DNA of 64,000 bases from Planctomycetota bacterium (GTDB lineage: Bacteria > Planctomycetota > UBA1135 > GCA-002686595): NCBI GenBank assembly GCA_016872795.1, contig VGYZ01000001.1, positions 62,001 through 126,000 of the forward strand, written 5' to 3'. Position 1 is the stretch's first letter, and each line of letters opens with the position of its first letter. The position numbers and the translations under genes were made by a program. This document shows positions 43,086 to 51,195 of this stretch, piece after piece. The notes beneath the pieces are model-generated. The model saw only the letters and a list, made by a program, of their open reading frames with translations, ran no database searches and had not been told where the DNA came from.

Positions 43086-44482
43086 GTCTCGGACCCAGCA
43101 CGGATCGGCGACAGCTGCTGCAGCTCGCGGCCTGCGGCTTCGGCGCGGCAGCGTTTTCCGCGCTCGCGCACGCTCGCTCGGCGCGCGAGGAATCCGCCGC
43201 GCGCTCCGACGGACGCCACCACGCCCCCAAGGCGCGCTCGTGCATTTTCCTGTACATGGACGGCGGTCCCGGGCAGATGGACACATTCGATCCCAAGCCC
43301 GAGCTGGCGCGCTGGAACGGACAGCCGTTCCCCGCGCGCATGGAGGCGACGCAGTTCAACAACAACGGCACGACGCTCGCGTCGCCGTGGGAGTTCGCGC
43401 GCCACGGGAACAGCGGACTCGAGGTCAGTGCGCTCTTCCCGCGTCTTGCGACGCAGGCGGATCGGTTGTGCGTCGTGCGCTCGATGACGAGCCCGTTCAA
43501 CGAGCACACCAACGCGAACTACTTCCTGCACACGGGCGTCGGTCTCGCGGGCAGGCCGAGCATGGGCGCTTGGGTACGCCACGGGCTCGGCGACATGTCG
43601 AGCAACTTGCCGGGCTTCGTCGTGATCGACGGAGGACTTATCCCGCCCGGCGGTCTCGAGTGCTTCGGCTCAGGCTTCCTGCCGGCGCGCAACCAAGCCA
43701 CGCTTCTGAAGCCGCGCGGCCCGGGAGTCTCGTTCGTCGAGCCGCTGGTCGCAGCGGAGCGGCAGCGTCGCATGCTCGAGCTCGCGCGTGCCCACGATCG
43801 CGCGCTGCTCGCGCGCTCGGCATCCGATGCGGCGGTGGCGGCCGCGATCGACAACGCGGAGCAGGCCTTCCGCATGCAAGCTGGGGTGCCCGAGCTCGTG
43901 CGGCTCGACGACGAGCCCGAGTCCGTGCGCCGCACCTACGGCTGCGAAGACGAGTACGAGCCGACGCGCACCTACGCGCGCCAGTGCCTGCTCGCGCGGC
44001 GACTCGTCGAGCGCGGCGTACCGTTCATCGAGCTCTCGATGGTGCCGGTGGGGCAGGATCGCTGGGACCAGCACGCCGACTTGGAAGTGGGCCATCGCGA
44101 CAACGCGCGCGCGGTCGACCGACCGATCGCTGCGCTGCTCGAGGATTTGCACCAGCGCGGCCTGCTCGATGCGACGCTGGTGGTCTTCGCGGGCGAGTTC
44201 GGGCGCACGCCCTTTGCACAGGGCTCCAACGGACGCGACCACAACCCGCACGGCTTCAGCGTGTGGCTCGCCGGCGGCGGCGTGAAGGGCGGTCATGTGC
44301 ACGGCGCTACGGACGAGTTCGGCTACAAGGTCGTCGACGGGAAGTGCGAGCTGCACGACCTGCACGCGACCATGCTGCATCTGATGGGCTGGGACCATCG
44401 GCGACTGACCTTGCGCTTCGGTGGCCGCGACATGCGCCTCACCGATGTCCACGGCCGCGTCGTGCGCGACTGGCTGGCGTGA
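43082..44482 (+). CDS. DUF1501 protein (sulfatase-fold), Tat-like leader
   Basis: A 466-residue protein almost always paired with the PSCyt1/DUF1553 partner, as here. The leader DRRQLLQLAACGFGAAAFSALAHA has a twin-arginine-like start. The body has an alkaline-phosphatase/sulfatase-like fold with FLYMDGGPGQMDTFDPKPEL, VVFAGEFGRTPFAQGSNGRDHNP and a C-terminal HATMLHLMGWDHRRLTLRF. The formylglycine motif is absent, so it is not a classical sulfatase. It is probably exported folded with a bound cofactor or metal and functions with the cytochrome-like partner, perhaps on a sulfated or glycan substrate (inference from context). Confidence 0.95.
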   Translation: MSLGPSTDRRQLLQLAACGFGAAAFSALAHARSAREESAARSDGRHHAPKARSCIFLYMDGGPGQMDTFDPKPELARWNGQPFPARMEATQFNNNGTTLASPWEFARHGNSGLEVSALFPRLATQADRLCVVRSMTSPFNEHTNANYFLHTGVGLAGRPSMGAWVRHGLGDMSSNLPGFVVIDGGLIPPGGLECFGSGFLPARNQATLLKPRGPGVSFVEPLVAAERQRRMLELARAHDRALLARSASDAAVAAAIDNAEQAFRMQAGVPELVRLDDEPESVRRTYGCEDEYEPTRTYARQCLLARRLVERGVPFIELSMVPVGQDRWDQHADLEVGHRDNARAVDRPIAALLEDLHQRGLLDATLVVFAGEFGRTPFAQGSNGRDHNPHGFSVWLAGGGVKGGHVHGATDEFGYKVVDGKCELHDLHATMLHLMGWDHRRLTLRFGGRDMRLTDVHGRVVRDWLA

Positions 44483-44612
44483 TGTCGCGAGTCTGAGCGT
44501 CTGCGCTTCTAGTTCGGTGTCGTTCGCGCCCCCAAGGCGTGCTGTGGACATGCGCGGGAACATGGCCGAGTGCGGCCAAGGCACTCGAGCGGCGCTTCGA
44601 AGTCGCGCGCAG

Positions 44613-44632
44613 GGAAAAGCGCCGAGAGCGCT
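44613..44632 (-). terminator. Short terminator-like hairpin at the carboxypeptidase stop
   Basis: On the minus strand AGCGC (44632-44628) and GCGCT (44622-44618) form a 5-bp stem with loop TCTCG, followed by TTTCCC. It overlaps the stop codon at 44631-44633. Confidence 0.35.
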
Positions 44633-45551
44633 ACGCGCGCAGCGCAAACTCGAGTCCCGCGCGAACGGCGGCGGCTTGAGCTTCGTTGCACTGCTCGGGC
44701 GTGGCGCGCGGGCTGTCGGGGTAGACCTCGGTCGTGGTCGTGAAGCGCGCACCGGTGAGGCTCGCGCACAGACCGAGCGGCCGCACATCGTAGTGGATCA
44801 CGCCGCGGTCTTTGAGCGGCTCGCCGATGATCTGGCCACGGGCGTCGGGCTCGGCGATGTGCGTCACCTTCGCGACGGCGTCGATGATCGCGCGCTGGAA
44901 GAGGGGTTGTTGGTTGGCGCTGTCGTCGACCACATAGAAGCCGTCGGGAATCACGCCCGGCTCGAAGGGCTTGCCGTCGCGAGCCGCGAGCGCGGGACGG
45001 AACTCGCTCTCGTCGGTGTCGGTCGTCTCGTGGAGGTCGAGGTGCGCGAGGAAGCGACCGCGGAACGGCGCGATGAAGTCGATGAGCAGGCGCGACTCGC
45101 GCGCGAGGCCGTTGGGTCCGAAGGAGCGGTTGGGGTCGATGGCGTCCGCATTCCAGCGCTGGATGCGCTCGTAGGCCCAAGGGCTCACGCACGGGGCGAT
45201 GAGCATGTTCACGCGCCCTTCGAAGGCCGCGGCATCGCGCCGGGCAAACAGCAGCGCGCCGTGAACTCCGCTGGTTTCATAGCCGTGGACTCCGCCGGTG
45301 ACGAGCGCGATCGGCAGCGCGTCGTTCCAGCTTCGACTCTGGAGCGCGAAGAGCGGGAACTCGCCGTCGGTTCCGCAGTCGATCGAGCCGTAGCGTCGGA
45401 GCTCGAAGCTCCGCTCGAGCCTGCGGATCGGCGCCACCACTTCGCCGTAGTCGCGGCGCTTGCTCACCGACGCCCGCCAGCGCGCCTTCTCCGTCGCGTC
45501 CCACGCAGATCCCCTTGTCCCGATCGGATACGGCCAGTTGCTCGCGCTCAT
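44631..45551 (-). CDS. M14-family zinc carboxypeptidase-like protein
   Basis: A 306-residue protein. The M14 zinc motif H-x2-E appears as GGVHGYETSG near residue 89. The later zinc His and substrate region are in HLDLHETTDTDESEF near 175, and a Tyr/Glu region follows (TTTTEVYPDSP), matching M14 peptidases of the succinylglutamate desuccinylase/aspartoacylase or peptidase type. There is no signal peptide. The exact substrate is unknown. It sits 28 bases downstream of the MFS transporter gene in the same direction, so the two may be cotranscribed: uptake followed by hydrolysis is a reasonable reading. Confidence 0.83.
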   Translation of the reverse strand: MSASNWPYPIGTRGSAWDATEKARWRASVSKRRDYGEVVAPIRRLERSFELRRYGSIDCGTDGEFPLFALQSRSWNDALPIALVTGGVHGYETSGVHGALLFARRDAAAFEGRVNMLIAPCVSPWAYERIQRWNADAIDPNRSFGPNGLARESRLLIDFIAPFRGRFLAHLDLHETTDTDESEFRPALAARDGKPFEPGVIPDGFYVVDDSANQQPLFQRAIIDAVAKVTHIAEPDARGQIIGEPLKDRGVIHYDVRPLGLCASLTGARFTTTTEVYPDSPRATPEQCNEAQAAAVRAGLEFALRA

Positions 45552-45579
45552 GGTCGCATTGTGGCATGCGCGCTGGGGC

Positions 45580-46818
45580 TCACTCCACGCGTGCGCGCGG
45601 AAGCGCGAGCAAGGCGAGGGTCGCGATGCTCGCGAGTGCGATCCCGACCGAGACCGGGCCGTGCCGCTCGGCCAACCAGAGCATCGCGAAGGGCCCGAGT
45701 CCGCCGATCAACGCGAACGCGCCGTCGTAGCCGAGCGCGAGGCCGCTGCTGCGCACGGCGGGCGAGAAGAGGCGCGGCAGCAGCGCGAGATAGGCGCCGA
45801 TGAACAGGGCTCCGATTCCTCCGAGCAGCGCGAGCGGAAGCACGCCGTGGGTCGGGAACCACAGGTAGAGGGGTACTGCGGCGAGAGCGAGCAGCGCGAG
45901 CACGATGCGACAGACGCGCGCCGCGCCCACGCGATCCGCGATCCAGCCGGCGCACGGGAACAGCACGGATCCGAGCGCCGCACACAGGAGCGCGACGCGT
46001 TCCGCGCGTGCGAGCGAGAGATCGCCATGGCTGTGCAGGAAGGTCGGCAGGGCGAGATAGAGCGTCGCGACGACCCACGCATGCACCGTGCACAGGGCCG
46101 CGGCTCGCAGCGCGTTCGCGGGCTCAGTGCGCAGCAGGGTGCGCAGCGGGACACGCTCGACACCGCGCGCTCGCAAGCGCTCGAACTCGGCGGTCTCTCC
46201 GACCTGTCGGCGCACGAACCAGGCCGTCGCTCCGACGCTGCTTCCGAGCACGAAGGCCAGACGCCAACCCCAAGCGAAGGCGGCGGCTTCGCCGAGCGCG
46301 AGCGTGATGGCGGCGGCGACGAGCTGGCCGAGCAGCATGCCGGTGTTCACACCCGCCATCAGGGTCGCCGTCGCGACGCCGCTGCGCCGCTCGCCCGCGT
46401 GCTCGGCGAGCCAGCACAGCGACGCGGGTAATTCACCTCCGAGCGTCATGCCTTGCAGCAGGCGCAGCAGCACGAGCAGCGCGGGCGCCGCGCCGCCGAT
46501 CGTGGCGTACCCCGGCAGCAAGGCGATCGAGAGTGTCGCCGCGGCCATGCCCAGCACCGTGTGCGAGAAGACATAGGCGCGCCCGTGGCGATCCGCGATG
46601 TGCGCCCACAGGAGGCCGCCGATCGGCCGCGCGAGGTAGCCGACCGCGAACACGAGGAATGCCTCGAGGGTCTGCGCCGATTCACCAGCCTCTGGAGGAA
46701 AGAACGCCGCGCCGATCTGCGGTGCAAAGACCGCGAAGATCACGAAGTCGTAGAACTCGAACACTCCGCCGAGCGCGGAGATGAGCGTGGTGCGCAGGAG
46801 CGAGCGAGGGGGCTGCAT
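45580..46818 (-). CDS. MFS transporter, metabolite:H+ symporter (MHS) type
   Basis: A 412-residue, 12-helix transporter of the inner membrane. The first helix region (ISALGGVFEFYDFVIFAVFAPQIG), the loop motif ADRHGRAY between helices 2 and 3, and LLRLLQGMTLGGELPASLCWLAEHA are typical of the sugar/MHS branch (ProP-, ShiA-like). It should import small carboxylates, betaines or similar metabolites with protons. The ATG at 46818 is chosen because the conserved N-terminus begins a few residues later; an in-frame start at 46923 would run into the divergent TPR gene. It is followed closely by the M14 peptidase gene. Confidence 0.92.
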   Translation of the reverse strand: MQPPRSLLRTTLISALGGVFEFYDFVIFAVFAPQIGAAFFPPEAGESAQTLEAFLVFAVGYLARPIGGLLWAHIADRHGRAYVFSHTVLGMAAATLSIALLPGYATIGGAAPALLVLLRLLQGMTLGGELPASLCWLAEHAGERRSGVATATLMAGVNTGMLLGQLVAAAITLALGEAAAFAWGWRLAFVLGSSVGATAWFVRRQVGETAEFERLRARGVERVPLRTLLRTEPANALRAAALCTVHAWVVATLYLALPTFLHSHGDLSLARAERVALLCAALGSVLFPCAGWIADRVGAARVCRIVLALLALAAVPLYLWFPTHGVLPLALLGGIGALFIGAYLALLPRLFSPAVRSSGLALGYDGAFALIGGLGPFAMLWLAERHGPVSVGIALASIATLALLALPRARVE

Positions 46819-46909
46819 CGGGGGGGGACCCGAGGTTAGCTCTCCGCGATGCTGCAAGCGCGCGCTCGTGACGCGAGCTTTCGCGGAGCAGGCTGCTATC
46901 CTCGTCTCC

Positions 46910-47290
46910 ATGGGTGATCCCAAGACGCACTACATGGCAGGGCTGAAGCTCTTCGGGCAGCAGAAGTTCGAGGAGTCGATCGCGGAGTACAGGCTCGCGC
47001 TCGAACCCAATCCGGACTGGGCCGAGGTGCTGCATGCGCTGGCGACCGCTCAGTCGAAGCTCGGCCGACAGGACGAGGCGATCGCGACGGTGAACCGCGT
47101 CATCGAGCTCACCCCACAGGACCCGTTCGTGTTCACGAGCCTCTCCATTTTCCTGCAGCGTGCCGGCAAGATCGCGGACGCGGAAACCGCGGCGGCAAGG
47201 GCGCGCATGCTGGCCTGGAAGGAAGAGCTCAAGAAGAACCCCAACGCTCCGCCACCGACGCCGCCGGGGCCCATGAATGTCGTGCAGTGA
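46910..47290 (+). CDS. Small TPR protein
   Basis: A 126-residue protein built of about three tetratricopeptide repeats (AGLKLFGQQKFEESIAEYRLAL, WAEVLHALATAQSKLGRQDE, VFTSLSIFLQRAGKIADAE), ending in a Pro-rich tail (APPPTPPGPM). It is a cytoplasmic scaffold of unknown partner. The ATG at 46910 begins the first repeat helix; 91 bases separate it from the divergent transporter start. Confidence 0.8.
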   Translation: MGDPKTHYMAGLKLFGQQKFEESIAEYRLALEPNPDWAEVLHALATAQSKLGRQDEAIATVNRVIELTPQDPFVFTSLSIFLQRAGKIADAETAAARARMLAWKEELKKNPNAPPPTPPGPMNVVQ

Positions 47291-47313
47291 CGGGTTTCCG
47301 TCCTGAAAACCCG
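47291..47313 (+). terminator. Hairpin after the TPR gene
   Basis: CGGGTTT (47291-47297) pairs with AAACCCG (47307-47313), directly after the stop. There is no T run. Confidence 0.4.
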
Positions 47314-47510
47314 CGCTCGCGCAGTGGCGCGGCGTAGGTCGAAGTACGCACTTGGGACCGCCCGGCTGGTGCATCGGGCGGATATCCGCGCCGCTCGGCT
47401 CGATTCACGATTGCTTCCTTCGTGCACCCATCGTGACGCTCGACCATCCGCCCATCGACTCTCGCAGCGCCCGAAACTGTCCCAGCTGCTCCCGCAATGG
47501 CCCGGGGCCG

Positions 47511-48325
47511 ATGGACTCCGACCACGATGTGCTCGCGCCGTTTGGCGAGCACTTGCGCCGTGCGCAGAAGCTGGAGCTCGTCTCCAATCTGGCCGCGGGC
47601 GTCTCGCACCACTTCAACAACCTGCTGATGGGCATTCTCACGGCCAGTCGCCTCGCCGCGCGCTCGTCCGTCGCAGTTCCCGATGAAGCCCGGGGAACAC
47701 ATCGAGATCGGCGTGCGCGACAGCGGCCGTGGAATGGACGCCCAGACTTGCGCCCGCGTCTTCGGGCCGTTTTTCACGACCAAGAACGGCGGGACTGGAC
47801 TCGGGCTCTACATCGTCCACGGCAGCGTGCAGCGCCTGCGCGGTCGGGTTGAAGTCGACAGCGAGCTCGGGCGGGGCACGACCACGGGTGTGCTGTTGCC
47901 CGTGCACTCCCCGTCGAACCAGCCGCACCGCCGAACGCGCGCAAGACGCGCATTCTGGCCCTTGAGGATGAGCGCCTGATTCGCGTGACACTCCGCCACA
48001 CGCTCACCTTGCACGGCTTCGATGTGCTGCTTGCCGCGGATGCGACGGAGGCGCGCGCTCACTTCGCTCAGTCCAGCGACATCGACCTCATGCTGACCGA
48101 CATGATCCTGCCCGGCATGAGTGGCTCGAAGCTCGCGCGCGAGGTACTCGCCAAGTACCCAGACCTCCGCGTGCTCTTCACGAGCGCGTACTCGCGCGAG
48201 TTGCTCCTGCAGCAGCGGCGAATCACGCCCAGGCCAACGCACACTCCAGAAGCTGTTCACGGACGAGGCATCGGTGAGCGCACTGCACGACTCGCCCGGA
48301 CAAGCGCTCCGAGCCGCGGCTGAAG
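47511..48325 (+). pseudogene. Decayed hybrid histidine kinase with receiver domain
   Basis: Parts of one hybrid kinase are split over two frames. A HisKA start is seen first (LRRAQKLELVSNLAAGVSHHFNNLLMG, written here as LRRAQKLELVSNLAAG then VSHHFNNLLMG; frame of 47511). The second HisKA helix and the N-box are missing. From about 47683 the ATPase end appears in another frame (VRDSGRGMD, VFGPFFTTKNGGTGLGLYIV). From about 47930 the frame shifts back to a receiver (ILALEDERLI, LMLTDMILPGMSG, LRVLFTSAYS), and near 48244 it shifts again to give LQKLFTDEAS, the usual receiver end. One deletion and three frame breaks make function very unlikely. Confidence 0.8.
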
Positions 48326-48479
48326 TGGGCGTGCGCAGCGCCCGCCGGGGGTGCTCGCCATCGAGGGGGCCGCTCCCGAGCGCACCGGCGGGTCGCAGGG
48401 GACCTGGCATGCCGGACTTGGGCTTGGCGCGGCAGAGCGTTACAGGTCGGTGCTATTCTCCGGCCGATCTCCGCTCTCC

Positions 48480-49469
48480 ATGCACGCCCCCGCGCCCGTG
48501 ACCGTGTTCCTGCCGACGCTCGATGGGGGCGAGCGGCTAGCGCGCGTGCTCTCGGCGGTGCGGGGACAGAAGACGGCGCGCGAGGTGCGACTGCGCGCGA
48601 TCGACTCGAGCTCGAAAGACGGCACGCGCGAGGTGCTCGCGCGCTTCGGCGTCCAATTCGAGGTGATCGAGAAGCGCGCGTACGACCACGGGCTCACGCG
48701 CAATCGCGGCGTGCTCGAGTGCGACACGGAGCTCGTGGCGCTGCTCTCGCAGGACGCGCTGCCCGCGGATGAGAACTGGCTGGAGAACTTGCTCGCTCCG
48801 TTCGAGGATCCGTTCGTCGCCGGCACATGGGCGCGCCAACTGCCTCAGCCGCAGTGCCATCCGTTCCAGCGCATCAACTTGGTCGCGCACATGGCGGCGG
48901 CGATGCGCCGCGTCGTGCTGCAGCCGATCACCATCGCGGAGTGGGCCGCGCTCGCGCCCGCCGAGCGCGTCGAGCGACTCTTGTTCGACAATGTGTCGAG
49001 CGCGGTTCGCCGCAGCGTGATCGAGCGCGTGGCGTTCCGCCAGAGCATGTTTGGCGAGGATGTCGAGTGGGCTCGGCGCGTGTTGCTCTCCGGCTATCGG
49101 CTGGTGTTCGCGCGCGAAGCAGCGGTCGAGCACTCGCACGATGTCAACTTCTCCGAGTTCCACACACGCGTCGCGCTGACGCACGCCGTGCGCCGCCGCC
49201 TGACCGATCATGTGCCCCTCGCGGACCTGAACGACATGTACATACGCATCGGCCAGACGATCGAGAGCTTCCGGCGCGCCGCGCGCGACGCGACCGATCT
49301 CGAGCCCGCGACGCGAGAGGCGTGCGAGCGCGAAGCCCATCGCTGGGCGCGCTTGCAAGTCACCGGCATCTTCCGCGGCGCGCAAAGCACGCGGTACGAG
49401 GTGCCGCGCCTCGAGGACCTCGCACCGCTCGCGCCTGACTTGCCGACGCCGCCCTCGGCTGGTTCCTAG
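48480..49469 (+). CDS. Family 2 glycosyltransferase, rhamnosyltransferase-like
   Basis: A 329-residue GT-A fold transferase. The nucleotide-binding start TVFLPTLDGGERLARVLSAVRGQ is followed by IDSSSKDGTREVL, then LSQDALPADENWLENLLAPF, the metal/donor region shared with rhamnosyltransferases, and WARQLPQPQCHPF. FGEDVEWARRVLLSGYRLVF corresponds to the acceptor-side ED motif. It should add a sugar to a cell-surface glycan. There is no membrane helix. The ATG at 48480 starts just before the first beta strand. Confidence 0.9.
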   Translation: MHAPAPVTVFLPTLDGGERLARVLSAVRGQKTAREVRLRAIDSSSKDGTREVLARFGVQFEVIEKRAYDHGLTRNRGVLECDTELVALLSQDALPADENWLENLLAPFEDPFVAGTWARQLPQPQCHPFQRINLVAHMAAAMRRVVLQPITIAEWAALAPAERVERLLFDNVSSAVRRSVIERVAFRQSMFGEDVEWARRVLLSGYRLVFAREAAVEHSHDVNFSEFHTRVALTHAVRRRLTDHVPLADLNDMYIRIGQTIESFRRAARDATDLEPATREACEREAHRWARLQVTGIFRGAQSTRYEVPRLEDLAPLAPDLPTPPSAGS

Positions 49470-49651
49470 TCGTCGCCGAAGGGCACGAAGAGCACATGCC
49501 ATCCGCGCCGCTCGCCGCGCGGCTGAGCTTCGAAGCCGGAGGGAGCCAGCAGGGTTGCCTCCCGCGGGGCTGGCGGGCGAATGGGCTCGCCCCTCGCAGT
49601 CACCAGAGAGCGGGGATGCGCTCGACGCTGCCCTCCGGCACTTGCCAGCTT
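49466..49651 (-). pseudogene. Possible coding remnant on the minus strand
   Basis: Directly after the stop of the MIP18 gene, the same frame stays open for 61 codons to a TAG at 49466-49468. Its second half looks coding (GEPIRPPAPREATLLAPSG, RRGWHVLFVPFGDD). A different frame just before gives WQVPEGSVERIPALW. Joining them needs one frameshift, so this could be the end of a broken gene. A GTG near 49603 would give a 45-residue intact frame. No family is recognised. Confidence 0.3.
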
Positions 49652-49972
49652 CTACATCTCAGCTTCTTCGTCGATACCCAGCATCTTCCGGCCTTCCGCC
49701 GAGATGCGCTGCGGTGTCCAGAGCGGCTCCCAGACCACCGCGACCTCGGTCTCCGCGATGCCCTGCACGGTGTTGCAGCGGCGCTTCACGAAGTCGGGGA
49801 TGGTCTTGGCCTCCGGGCAGGACTGGGAGGTCAGCGTCATCGTGACCGTGCACTTGGGGCCGTCGACCTTGACATCGTAGATCAGGCCGAGGTCGACGAT
49901 GTTGACCGGGATCTCCGGGTCGAAGACCTGGCGGAGCTGGGCATAGACGGCTTCGGTGATCGTGTCGCTCAT
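49652..49972 (-). CDS. MIP18/DUF59-family iron-sulfur assembly protein
   Basis: A 106-residue protein with the DUF59 fold: VYAQLRQVFDPEIPVNIVDLGLIYDVKVD, written here as VFDPEIPVNIVDLGLIYDV; then VTMTLTSQSCPEAKTIPDFV with the conserved cysteine near residue 56, and VVWEPLWTPQRIS. These proteins (SufT, PaaD-like, MIP18) help deliver Fe-S clusters to target enzymes. No suf or isc gene is adjacent. The ATG at 49972 starts at the family's normal position. Confidence 0.92.
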   Translation of the reverse strand: MSDTITEAVYAQLRQVFDPEIPVNIVDLGLIYDVKVDGPKCTVTMTLTSQSCPEAKTIPDFVKRRCNTVQGIAETEVAVVWEPLWTPQRISAEGRKMLGIDEEAEM

Positions 49973-50090
49973 GGGGGCCGCGTCGTGGAGGGCGGAGCAT
50001 AGCGGCTCTGGCGCGGGCTGGGAAGAAACGGATGTACGCGGGAGGTTCGCGGGATGGACAGCACTTGTCCCGGCGATCAGCAAGCAGTTC

Positions 50091-51143
50091 CTAGGCCCGG
50101 TCGGAGGGCGGCAAAAGGGGCGAGGTCCGGCGCAGCAGCTGGGGGCCGAGCTCGGCGACCAAGTTGCCGGCGAGCAGCGCGCCGCCGCCGAAGTAGAGCC
50201 AGCCCGAGGGCTCGTCGAAGCCCATCCAGATGCCGGCGAGCGCCGCCCAGACCGGCTCGATCGCGTACACGATCGCGGCGCGAACGGGGTCGAGGTCGCG
50301 CTGGAACAGGTTCATCAGGCTGAGCGCGAGCACGGTCGCGAGCAGGGACGAGAGCACCATCGGGACCCAGAAGTCGGGGTTCTGGGCGACCTGACGCAGC
50401 GCGCTGGCGGACACGCTCGGGCTCAGGTGGATGCTCAGCGGCAGGAGGACCAGCGAGCCGGCGGCGACCACGACGAAGCAGGCCAGCGTCGCTCCCATGG
50501 GGTCGCAGCGCTTGGTCCACATGTCGGTGACGAGGATGTGCACCGCGAACACGAACGCGCAGCCGACCGTCAGCCACTCGCCGAGGTCGAAGTTCAGGTG
50601 GGGCGGGCCGCCGATGAAGGCCGCGCCCACGGTGGCGAGGAGTGCCCCGAGGAACAGCGCCGGGTGGGGGAGTGCGCGGCGGCGGATGGCGTTGATCAGG
50701 GCCGTGAACAGCACATAGAGGCTGGTGAGGAAGGCGCTCACGGCCGGTGAAACGCCGTGCAGGCCAAGCATCTGCAGGAGGAACCCCACGAGCAGCGCGA
50801 TCCCGATCCAAAAGCCGCCGCGCCAGGCCGGCCCGTCGAGCCGCGCTCGCACGCTCGGCAGAGCGCCGAGCACCACCGCGGCGAGGCCGAAGCGCAGGCT
50901 CATGAACAGCGTGACGATGGCGAGGTGCGAGTCGCCGGAGAATGCGGCCTGCCCGGCCTCGTTCGCCTGCTTCATCCACACGAAGGTGAAGCCCCACAGC
51001 ACCGTGACGACGAGCAGCGAGAGGATCGCGCGGCGCGTGCGGCGAGGGTCGGGGCGGGTTGCGGGCTGCACGCGGGAGAGGGTAGCGCCGCTCTCGCTCG
51101 CGCGTGAGTGCCGGGAGTGTCCAAGTGCGAGTCGCGCGGTCAC
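50091..51143 (-). CDS. EamA/DMT-family transporter
   Basis: A 350-residue inner-membrane protein with ten hydrophobic helices arranged as two EamA repeats (LLVVTVLWGFTFVWMKQ in helix 1; PAVSAFLTSLYVLFTALI; VRAAIVYAIEPVWAALAGIW in the second repeat). It probably exports or exchanges amino acids or other metabolites; the substrate is unknown. The GTG at 51143 is preferred because GAGG lies nine bases upstream; a GTG at 51071 has none. It is divergent from the amidohydrolase pair, with 52 bases between. Confidence 0.9.
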   Translation of the reverse strand: MTARLALGHSRHSRASESGATLSRVQPATRPDPRRTRRAILSLLVVTVLWGFTFVWMKQANEAGQAAFSGDSHLAIVTLFMSLRFGLAAVVLGALPSVRARLDGPAWRGGFWIGIALLVGFLLQMLGLHGVSPAVSAFLTSLYVLFTALINAIRRRALPHPALFLGALLATVGAAFIGGPPHLNFDLGEWLTVGCAFVFAVHILVTDMWTKRCDPMGATLACFVVVAAGSLVLLPLSIHLSPSVSASALRQVAQNPDFWVPMVLSSLLATVLALSLMNLFQRDLDPVRAAIVYAIEPVWAALAGIWMGFDEPSGWLYFGGGALLAGNLVAELGPQLLRRTSPLLPPSDRA

Positions 51144-51195
51144 AATGCCGCGCCTCGTCCGCGTCCGTCCCCGCCCTACCTAGAGAGGAGAGCGC

